This document shows, one piece after another, positions 1 through 5,925 of a DNA stretch of 64,000 nt. The notes below the pieces were generated by a model. The model saw nothing but the letters and a program-made list of their open reading frames with translations, was not told the origin of the DNA and made no database searches. How positions within the stretch are numbered: the stretch's first letter is position 1; each line of letters starts with the position of its first letter. The DNA comes from Paraburkholderia dilworthii (GTDB taxonomy: Bacteria > Pseudomonadota > Gammaproteobacteria > Burkholderiales > Burkholderiaceae), in the NCBI RefSeq assembly GCF_000472525.1, contig NZ_AWZT01000033.1:1-64000 (forward strand), written 5' to 3'. The position numbers were made by a program, and so were the translations under genes.

Positions 1-219
1 GTTGGAGAGAAAGCCCTTGAAGACCTCGAAGCTCAGTTCGGAAGTCAGGCTCTGGTCGAAGAGGTACAGCAGGAACGGAAGAAAAACAAACAGCAGACCC
101 CCGCTCAGGCGATGCAGGATCGACACGCGCCCTGCCAGCGGCAGGCGATACGCCGTCAATATCTGCCCGATACCGATGTTCCGGAATTCCGGCCTCGGTT
201 TTTTTAATGTGTCAGCCAC
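1..219 (-). CDS. sdhC: succinate dehydrogenase cytochrome b556 subunit, 5' part
   Basis: The reverse strand reads 73 codons from a GTG start at 219, preceded by a GAAGGGG ribosome site. The peptide has the conserved SdhC opening RPEFRNIGIGQIL, then YRLPLAGRVSILHRLSG, which contains the Ser and Arg/His surroundings used for quinone and haem b binding, and the first membrane segment LLFVFLPFLLYLF. SdhC anchors the SdhAB catalytic dimer of complex II in the inner membrane and passes electrons from succinate to ubiquinone. The gene continues off the left edge, and sdhDAB would be expected there. The start was chosen for the ribosome site and the family N-terminus. Confidence 0.9.
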   Translation of the reverse strand, partial: MADTLKKPRPEFRNIGIGQILTAYRLPLAGRVSILHRLSGGLLFVFLPFLLYLFDQSLTSELSFEVFKGFLSN

Positions 220-381
220 AGTAGACCCCTTCACCTTATTAGATAAACACAACGGCGCAGCGCCACGCGCCCTAATCGGCGCGGCTCGTCCTGTCTTCAT
301 CGTCTATCGATGAAAGGCTGTGCATTGCGGGAAGACTTATAGGACGCGGACTGCGCGATGGGGATATTTTGTCGCACCGCT

Positions 382-399
382 GATATACTGTCCAATATC
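382..399. promoter_or_regulatory. dyad between sdhC and the divergent LysR gene, possible LysR operator
   Basis: An AT-rich inverted repeat GATAT-N8-ATATC lies about 40 bp upstream of the LysR start in otherwise GC-rich sequence. Its placement suits LysR autoregulation. The assignment is inference from position and symmetry only. Confidence 0.35.
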
Positions 400-436
400 T
401 ATCGCGTCTTACTGAAATAGTTTTTTCAGATATCAG

Positions 437-1333
437 ATGGAACTGCGTCACATTCGCTATTTTCTTGCGGTCGCCGAAGAGCGCAACGTCACGCGCGCGG
501 CCGAAAGGCTCGGCATCGGCCAGCCGCCGCTCAGTCAGCAAATCCACGCTCTCGAAGATGAAATGGGCGTGCGGCTTTTTCGCCGCACGGGTCACGGCGT
601 GGTGTTGACGGAGGCAGGCGAGGCATTCGCCGCGGACGCGAAGCGCATCCTGTACGACACGCGGCTCGCGGTCGAAAAAGCGCAGAGCGCCGGGCGTGGC
701 GAAATCGGGCAGCTCAATATCGGCTTTACGGGGTCGGCTGCGTTCAATCCTGTCGTGTCCAAGCTGATTCGCGGCTACCGGCAGGACTATCCGAACGTCA
801 CGCTCACGCTTGCCGAAGGCAACACGGCGCAACTGCTCGCCTACCTCGGCGACGGCCGCGTGGACGTCGCCTTCGTGCGTCTCGGCAGCCAGTCGCCGGC
901 GGGCGTGCAGTTCCATCACATCGCAATCGAGCCGATGAGGATCGTATTGCCGGCAACGCACCGTCTCGCGAAGAAACGCAAGATCGCGCTGTCCGCATTA
1001 GCTGAAGACCCGTTTGTGATGCTTCCGCGAGAGGCGAGCCCCACGCTGCACGACGTCATTGTCGGCGCATGTCGCGAGGCCGGTTTCGAGCCGATCGCCG
1101 GACAGCAGGCGCCGCAGCTTTCGTCGGTGGTGAATCTGGTGGCGGCGGAGTTCGGCGTTTCGCTCGTGCCCGCTTCCGTGTGTCAGATTCAGGTCGAAGG
1201 CGTTGCTTATACCGACGTGCTCGGCAACGCCATTTCGATCCGCCTCGCGCTGGCCTCGCGTATCGAGGCAGCGCCGCCGAAGACGGCGAACTTTTTGCAG
1301 AAGGCGTTCGCGTTGGCTTCGTCGATTACGTGA
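437..1333 (+). CDS. LysR family transcriptional regulator
   Basis: A 298-residue protein with the LysR layout: an N-terminal winged helix-turn-helix at about residues 1-60 (MELRHIRYFLAVAEERNVTRAAERL, then QPPLSQQIHALE) followed by a two-lobed periplasmic-binding-like effector domain. The opening is typical of the BenM/CatM/CynR branch, whose members sense aromatic acids or small anions, but no effector can be assigned here. It is divergent from sdhC and has no catabolic partner immediately downstream: the next gene starts over 600 bp away beyond a sigma-54 promoter. The ribosome site is weak. Confidence 0.9.
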   Translation: MELRHIRYFLAVAEERNVTRAAERLGIGQPPLSQQIHALEDEMGVRLFRRTGHGVVLTEAGEAFAADAKRILYDTRLAVEKAQSAGRGEIGQLNIGFTGSAAFNPVVSKLIRGYRQDYPNVTLTLAEGNTAQLLAYLGDGRVDVAFVRLGSQSPAGVQFHHIAIEPMRIVLPATHRLAKKRKIALSALAEDPFVMLPREASPTLHDVIVGACREAGFEPIAGQQAPQLSSVVNLVAAEFGVSLVPASVCQIQVEGVAYTDVLGNAISIRLALASRIEAAPPKTANFLQKAFALASSIT

Positions 1334-1509
1334 AGCGGTCGGGGCGCGGCTCAGCTCCTGCTCGGCGGAGGAAACTGCTAGCTGTCGTCGAGCGAAGTCT
1401 TGCGGTACTTTGCCGAGGCGGCTGTCGTCGCCGGCCGTCAGGTTCGCGAAGAACAATGTTGCGGCGCTGTCTTTTTTAGCAACACATCGACGATCCATTG
1501 CGTCAGCGT

Positions 1510-1526
1510 GCAACAACTCCAGTTGC
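1510..1526. promoter_or_regulatory. candidate upstream activator site
   Basis: A perfect inverted repeat GCAAC-N7-GTTGC is centred about 95 bp upstream of the proposed -24/-12 promoter, the usual place for a sigma-54 activator site. The same GCAAC/GTTGC half-sites recur, with a 2-bp gap, in linkers of the downstream repeat array. The likely binder is the AcoR-like protein encoded at 5926-7899. This is inference. Confidence 0.4.
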
Positions 1527-1604
1527 GTTGCGAAGCGCGCTTATTCCTGTCGCTAGTCCCCGTCTTTCCAGCCTGGCGCGTCTTGCGCCGAAGCGCTGCC
1601 GCAA

Positions 1605-1620
1605 TGGCATGCGACTTGCC
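1605..1620 (+). promoter_or_regulatory. sigma-54 (-24/-12) promoter for the PQQ dehydrogenase
   Basis: TGGCATGCGACTTGCC matches the consensus TGGCACG-N4-TTGCW at all core positions with exact GG-to-GC spacing; only the C of CACG and the last base differ. Transcription would start near 1631, leaving a leader of about 350 nt that contains the whole stem-loop array. An AcoR-like sigma-54 activator is encoded 4 kb away, and pqqA has a matching promoter, which strengthens the call. Confidence 0.65.
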
Positions 1621-1710
1621 TTGAACGGCTCGCAGCGAGACTGCGTTCCCGGACGATGGCGTCGCCGCACGGCTTCCCGTCGATAACTCAACAGCAACAA
1701 TGTGGCATGG

Positions 1711-1963
1711 GACCGGAGTGACTGCTTTGCATGAACTCTGGTCGACCGCAGCAAGCTGCATGGGATCGGAGTAGCGCGCTGAAGCGCGAACTCTGGTCGA
1801 CCGCAGCAAGCTGCATGGGACCGGAGTAACGCGCTGAAGCGCGAGCTCTGGTCGACCGCAACAAATTGCATGGGACCAGAGTAACGCGCTAAAGCGCGAA
1901 CTCTGGTCGACCGCAACAAGTTGCATGGGACCAGAGTAACGCGCTAAAGCGCGAACTCTGGTC
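1711..1963 (+). repeat. array of five phased stem-loops, 55-bp repeat unit
   Basis: Stem-loops occupy 1711-1743, 1764-1798, 1819-1853, 1874-1908 and 1929-1963; from the second on, the period is exactly 55 bp. Each full element is 35 nt: a 9-bp outer stem (GACCAGAGT/ACTCTGGTC), a small internal loop, an inner CGCGC/GCGCG stem and a TGAA or TAAA tetraloop. The first copy keeps only the outer stem. Most arm changes between copies leave G-U pairs in RNA. The 20-nt linkers carry GCAAC-AA-GTTGC, or GCAGC-AA-GCTGC with both arms changed; one linker has an imperfect right arm, ATTGC. The last stem-loop ends 6 nt before the GGAG ribosome site of the dehydrogenase gene. Function unknown. Confidence 0.9.
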
Positions 1964-1979
1964 GACACAGGAGACAAGG

Positions 1980-3707
1980 ATGAAAGCACGTTCAAGTTCG
2001 GCAACGCGGCCGAGAGCACTTGCGATAAGCGTCGCCGCGGCCGTCAGTCTGTTATGCGGATCGGCCGCCGTGGCCGACGACTATCCAGCCGTCACCTACG
2101 AACGTCTGACAGCCGCGCAAAGCGATCCCGGCTGGCTGACGTACTACCGCACCTACAACGGTCAGGCCCACTCGCCGCTCAAGCAGATCGATACGTCGAA
2201 TGTGAAGCAGCTCAAGCAGGTCTGGAGCTACAAGTTTCCAGCAGAGTTGCAACAGGGCTTCGAAGCGACGCCGATCGTCAATGGCCGTTATCTGTTCGTG
2301 ACCACGCCGAAAGACAACGTCTATGCGTTCGATGCGGCAAGCGGCAAACAACTGTGGAAGTTCGAGCCGAAGCTCGGCGCGGAGTCGTTCAAGACGGCAT
2401 GTTGCGACGTGATCAACCGCGGCGTCGCGCTGTACGGCAAGAACGTTTATGTGGCGATGTTGAACGGCGACGTCGTCGCGCTCGATGCGCAAACAGGCTC
2501 GCTGGCCTGGCGCAAGGCGATGTTCGAGCCCGGGCTCGGCTACGCGTTTTCGCTTGCGCCGCTTGCGCTCGACGGTGCGCTAGTAGTCGGCAGCGCAGGC
2601 GGCGAATATGGTGCGCGCGGCTTCATCGCGGCATTGAATCCGGACAACGGCAACGTGCTGTGGAAGCGGTTCACCGTACCCGCGGCTGGAGAGAAGGGCG
2701 GCGACACTTGGCCCGACGGCATGCAGGAGCATGGCGGCGCACCCGCCTGGCTGACAGGCACGTATGACGCCGCATCGGAAACACTGTACTGGGGCGTCGG
2801 CAATCCCGGACCGTGGCTTGCCGATCTTCGGCCGGGAGACAACCTGTACTCGGACTCGCTGCTCGCGCTCGATCCGAAAACCGGCGATCTCAAATGGCAC
2901 TACCAGTACACCAAACACGACACCTGGGACTATGACGGCGTCAACACGCCGGTGCTCGCGAACATCAAGTATCAGGACAAGGACTACGACGCGATCCTCC
3001 ACGCGGACCGCAATGGCTTCTTCCACGCAATCGACCGCGGCACCGGCAAGCTGATCTACGCCAAGCCCTTCGTCAAGGCCACTTCGGTCACTGGCTATAC
3101 AGCCGACGGCGCCCCGATTCAGGACGCGTCGAAATACCCGAAGACCGGCACGACGATCGAAACCTGTCCGAGCTTCCTCGGCGGCAAGAACTGGTGGTCG
3201 GTTTCATACGATCCCGACAAGCACATCGCGATCGTTCCCGCGCTGCATGCGTGCATGTCGCTGTCCGGCAAATCCGTGACTTACATGGAAGGGCTGCCGT
3301 ACCTCGGCGAAGGTTTCGAGATCAAGCCGGAGCCAGGCAGCAAGGGCTACGGAGAACTACAGGCGATCGACGTCAGCACCGGCAAGAAACTCTGGAGTCA
3401 CTGGAGCAAGCTGCCGTGGAACGGCGGCGTGGCCACGACCGCGGGCGGCCTTGCGTTTAGCGGCTCGCTGGACGGCCATCTGTATGCGTTCGATTCGGCG
3501 ACCGGCAAGGTGTTATGGAAGAGCCCGAAGCTCGCAAGCGGAATCGTCGCGCAGCCGTCGGTGTTTGAAGTGGACGGCAAGGAATACGTCGCGATTCTCG
3601 CTGGCTACGGCGGCGCTAATCCGATCTGGGGCGGCCCGATGGCGAAGGCCGCGGAGAAAATTCCACGCGGCGGCACGCTCTACGTGTTTGCACTCAACCA
3701 CGGCTGA
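1980..3707 (+). CDS. PQQ-dependent alcohol dehydrogenase, methanol/ethanol family, lanthanide type
   Basis: A 575-residue periplasmic quinoprotein with a signal peptide (about residues 1-32, ending AAVADD) and repeated beta-propeller strands (TGKQLWKFEP, LDAQTGSLAWR and similar). Visible catalytic features are the adjacent-cysteine disulfide C141-C142, metal ligands E209 and N275, and catalytic D317. Residue D319, two after the catalytic Asp (WDYDG), marks lanthanide-dependent enzymes such as XoxF and PedH; calcium enzymes have Ser, Ala or Thr there. It oxidises a primary alcohol or aldehyde and passes electrons to a cytochrome c, probably the fused one encoded next. The start has GGAG six bases upstream. 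The actual alcohol substrate cannot be read from sequence. Confidence 0.92.
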   Translation: MKARSSSATRPRALAISVAAAVSLLCGSAAVADDYPAVTYERLTAAQSDPGWLTYYRTYNGQAHSPLKQIDTSNVKQLKQVWSYKFPAELQQGFEATPIVNGRYLFVTTPKDNVYAFDAASGKQLWKFEPKLGAESFKTACCDVINRGVALYGKNVYVAMLNGDVVALDAQTGSLAWRKAMFEPGLGYAFSLAPLALDGALVVGSAGGEYGARGFIAALNPDNGNVLWKRFTVPAAGEKGGDTWPDGMQEHGGAPAWLTGTYDAASETLYWGVGNPGPWLADLRPGDNLYSDSLLALDPKTGDLKWHYQYTKHDTWDYDGVNTPVLANIKYQDKDYDAILHADRNGFFHAIDRGTGKLIYAKPFVKATSVTGYTADGAPIQDASKYPKTGTTIETCPSFLGGKNWWSVSYDPDKHIAIVPALHACMSLSGKSVTYMEGLPYLGEGFEIKPEPGSKGYGELQAIDVSTGKKLWSHWSKLPWNGGVATTAGGLAFSGSLDGHLYAFDSATGKVLWKSPKLASGIVAQPSVFEVDGKEYVAILAGYGGANPIWGGPMAKAAEKIPRGGTLYVFALNHG

Positions 3708-3798
3708 TGTTCATGCGGCCGCCGCGAGCCGACTGCTCGACGTGCATTCGCGTGAGCAGGCAGGCCGCGGCGGCCCGGCCCTTCCCGGAAGCAAGATC

Positions 3799-5031
3799 AT
3801 GAAGACTCGACTCAATTTCTTTGCCCTTTCCAGTATGTTGCTGGCCACCGGCGCGTTGATGCCCGGCCATGCCCGCGCCGGTGTGCGCGTTTGCACGTTC
3901 CCCGGCAGTCCGTCGACCGTACTCGACCAAACGGTTGCGCGCGAAGCGTTTCGTACGGCGGGCATTGCGCTGTCGCTCGCGCCTGGCGGCTTTCCCAGCA
4001 GCGACGACGACGGCGTGTCGCTAAACGAACTCGACAAGGCGCTCGCGCGCAAGTGCGACGTGATTGCCGGCTTTCCGCGCTCCGCGGTCGCGGACGGCTC
4101 CGGCAGCAAGCTCACATTTTCGCGGGCCTACCTGCACTCGGGCTATGTGAGCGTGACCATGCATAAGTCGGCCGCGCAGGCAGGCAGTGCCGAGATCGTT
4201 GCAGCAACTTATGCAAGCCCCGCGCAGTTGATCGCCGTGCAGCAGCCCAACGTCAAGCTCGACCTGGAGAACACAGCAGAGCTTACCGTCGATGCCGTTG
4301 CAAGCGGGCATGCGCAGCGTGCAATCGTCTGGTACCCGGCTGTTGTCGCTTATATGAAAACGCATCCGGAGCGGCACTTCAATATCGCTCAAGCCGCTTC
4401 CGCGTATGCAGACTGGCATCTGACATTCGCGTTCGGCAAGAACGGCGCGGCGTTGCAGCCGCGTATCGACGCCGCGTTGCTCAAGATGGAATCCGACGGC
4501 AGGCTCGCGGCGTTGACGCGCGGCTGGACGCTCCCTCACACGGCGCAGGCGAGTGTGCCGGACGCAGCAGCGTTCGCCTATCGCGACGGCCCTGGTCGTG
4601 CCGATACGCCGTGGCAAATGACGCGGGCCCGCGGCGGCCGGATTCAACACGGCGCTTTCATCAAGGTCGATGCGATCGTGTCGGCGGACGCGCCCGGCTT
4701 CGATCGGGCGCAGGTGGCGCACGGCAAGACGTTGTACTCCAGCGCCTGCGCAAAGTGCCACGGCCCCGATCTGCAAGGACTGAATGCGCCCGCGTTGCGC
4801 GGCCCGTCGTTCGCGCCGGCGGCGAACGCGAAGCTGACGATCGGCGGTGTGTACGGATACATGGCGAATAACATGCCGGCGGATCGTCCCGGCAAGATGA
4901 AGCCGCAGGACTACGCGGACATCATGGCGTTTCTGCTGTATTCCAACGGCTATAGCGCGGGAAAGAGCAAGCTGACGGACGACAATGCGAGATCATCGTC
5001 GAGACCGCTGAATGCGGGTACTTCGCAATAG
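3799..5031 (+). CDS. periplasmic solute-binding (XoxJ/MoxJ-like) domain fused to cytochrome c
   Basis: A 410-residue exported protein. After a signal peptide (cleavage near AGVRV), residues about 28-265 form a family-3 binding-protein-like domain (VRVCTFPGSPSTVLD...), the type encoded beside methanol dehydrogenases as MxaJ/XoxJ. A class I cytochrome c follows, with haem site CAKCH at 317-321 and a candidate distal Met in NNMPADRPGKM. In methylotrophs these are two separate proteins. It begins 91 bp after the dehydrogenase and is probably co-transcribed, so it likely helps assemble the enzyme and accept its electrons. The ATG at 3799 was chosen over longer readings because it begins the signal peptide; the ribosome site is GGAAGC. 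Confidence 0.85.
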   Translation: MKTRLNFFALSSMLLATGALMPGHARAGVRVCTFPGSPSTVLDQTVAREAFRTAGIALSLAPGGFPSSDDDGVSLNELDKALARKCDVIAGFPRSAVADGSGSKLTFSRAYLHSGYVSVTMHKSAAQAGSAEIVAATYASPAQLIAVQQPNVKLDLENTAELTVDAVASGHAQRAIVWYPAVVAYMKTHPERHFNIAQAASAYADWHLTFAFGKNGAALQPRIDAALLKMESDGRLAALTRGWTLPHTAQASVPDAAAFAYRDGPGRADTPWQMTRARGGRIQHGAFIKVDAIVSADAPGFDRAQVAHGKTLYSSACAKCHGPDLQGLNAPALRGPSFAPAANAKLTIGGVYGYMANNMPADRPGKMKPQDYADIMAFLLYSNGYSAGKSKLTDDNARSSSRPLNAGTSQ

Positions 5032-5154
5032 CTGCGTGGTTGCCTTGAATGCCTTCGTTGCATCGCTTGCAACGACAAATGCGCGCGGCGATTCCTTACT
5101 ATTTGCGCGGAATCTCCAGGCGTGCCCGCACGTGTGCAAGACGCGCGGCGCGCG

Positions 5155-5444
5155 TCAATCGATCCACCCGCGTCGTCGCGCATATTGGATGAAACGATAG
5201 ATGTCCGTGCAAGATCCGACGCGTTGAACGTGTGCTCGAGCTCGCCGATGATGTCGTCGAGTTCGCGCGTGCCGTCGCAGCGGCGCAGAATTTCTCCCGC
5301 GCTCGGATTGAGCTTTACTAGCCCTTCGGGACACAACAGCACGTAGCTATCCTGAGCAACGTCCCATTGCAGACGAAAGAGCAGGCGCGGATTCGGCCGC
5401 GGGTCCGCGCAGCGTTCGGGAACTGAAGCGTTCATACCAGACAC
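5155..5444 (-). pseudogene. pqqD: PQQ peptide chaperone PqqD, frameshifted
   Basis: From a GTG at 5444 the reverse strand encodes a clear PqqD: FRLQWDVAQDSYVLLCPEGLVKLN, then AGEILRRCDG and LDDIIGELEHTFN. After LAR (about 5206) the frame breaks: the expected ending DIYRFIQYARRRGWID and stop lie in another frame, ending at 5155, as if one base were missing in a CG run. With the shift repaired the product would be 96 residues, normal for PqqD, which binds the PqqA precursor for PqqE. A sequencing error would look the same. No pqqC or pqqE lies beside it. Confidence 0.8.
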
Positions 5445-5506
5445 GCCTTTTCGATCGATTGCGGCAGGCCGCCGTACGCATCCGAAGCGAGAACGCTGAC
5501 TTTCAT
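5432..5506 (-). pseudogene. small ORF resembling the N-terminus of PqqB (remnant)
   Basis: A 24-codon reading frame begins MKVSVLASDAYGGLPQ, matching 10 of the first 16 residues of the PqqB opening as I recall it (MKIRVLGSAAGGGFPQ), then runs into SIEKACLV and stops, overlapping the pqqD start. It occupies the place where pqqB should begin, after pqqA. The simplest reading is a deletion that removed most of pqqB and all or nearly all of pqqC. It is too short to be sure. Confidence 0.5.
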
Positions 5507-5521
5507 AAGTGATGCCGTTGA

Positions 5522-5557
5522 CGCCGCCGCGAGTCGTGCATCGCGACTACGGCGGCG
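5522..5557 (-). other. stem-loop between pqqA and the pqqB/pqqD remnants
   Basis: Arms CGCCGCCG/CGGCGGCG and AGTCG/CGACT are separated by a small internal loop and close a 7-nt loop. It starts 13 bp after the pqqA stop. There is no U-run after it on the minus strand, so it is more likely a 3' stabilising or attenuating structure for abundant pqqA mRNA than a simple terminator. Confidence 0.5.
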
Positions 5558-5570
5558 CTTTGTCGTTGCT

Positions 5571-5645
5571 TCAGCGAGTGGCGATATACATCGTGATTTC
5601 AAAACCAAAACGCAGGTCGGTATAGGCGGGGGTAGTCCACTGCAT
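5571..5645 (-). CDS. pqqA: PQQ precursor peptide PqqA
   Basis: A 24-residue peptide beginning [16 protein letters not shown], with the invariant Glu16 and Tyr20 in the E-x3-Y motif (EITMY) that PqqE crosslinks to make pyrroloquinoline quinone. The ribosome site AAGGAG is ideally placed. It is intact, has its own sigma-54-type promoter, and faces the PQQ dehydrogenase operon. Because the neighbouring pqqB and pqqD are damaged and pqqC and pqqE absent, it would depend on biosynthesis enzymes encoded elsewhere and may act as an extra, inducible precursor gene. Confidence 0.93.
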   Translation of the reverse strand: MQWTTPAYTDLRFGFEITMYIATR

Positions 5646-5675
5646 GGCTGTCTCCTTGGATACTTCATGTGATTG

Positions 5676-5698
5676 AAAAACCGCATCCTGTGATGCGG
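5676..5698 (-). other. stem-loop at the predicted 5' end of the pqqA transcript
   Basis: On the minus strand CCGCAT-N6-ATGCGG is followed by five T. The start site predicted from the -24/-12 promoter falls at about 5700, so the mRNA would begin with this hairpin. It could protect the 5' end; by shape alone it also resembles an intrinsic terminator. Confidence 0.5.
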
Positions 5699-5710
5699 TC
5701 ATGTGCAGAA

Positions 5711-5726
5711 CGCAAGCTCTATGCCG
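5711..5726 (-). promoter_or_regulatory. sigma-54 (-24/-12) promoter for pqqA
   Basis: The minus strand reads CGGCATAGAGCTTGCG, with GGCA and TTGC at exact -24/-12 spacing. It lies 66 bp upstream of the pqqA start, and the sigma-54 activator gene ends 200 bp upstream of it. It pairs with the promoter at 1605-1620. Confidence 0.6.
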
Positions 5727-5862
5727 AGCCTCTCAACCCATGCTTTGTGCCTAACCGGAGTGAAAGCAAATCGGCGCGCCTAGAAAAAAGCGTGACTGCC
5801 GACGAATGCGAGTCACGTCGAGCCGATGCGCCGCATTGCGCGCGCCCCCGATGACCGCGCGT

Positions 5863-5879
5863 TGTTCAATTGCAGAACA
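5863..5879. promoter_or_regulatory. candidate upstream activator site for pqqA
   Basis: The inverted repeat TGTTC-N7-GAACA lies about 145 bp upstream of the pqqA promoter, with GTTG-CA-CAAC just beyond it. Position suits an enhancer for the AcoR-like protein, but the half-sites differ from those before the dehydrogenase. Confidence 0.3.
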
Positions 5880-5925
5880 GCGGTGTTGCACAACGGAGCA
5901 GCGCAGTGCAGGGCTCCGGCGCGAT

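Noticed and set aside
4950-5444. A continuous 164-residue minus-strand reading frame containing PqqD
   Set aside because: Only its first part is PqqD; the rest is antisense to the cytochrome gene. The normal PqqD ending lies in another frame, so this is a frameshift artefact.
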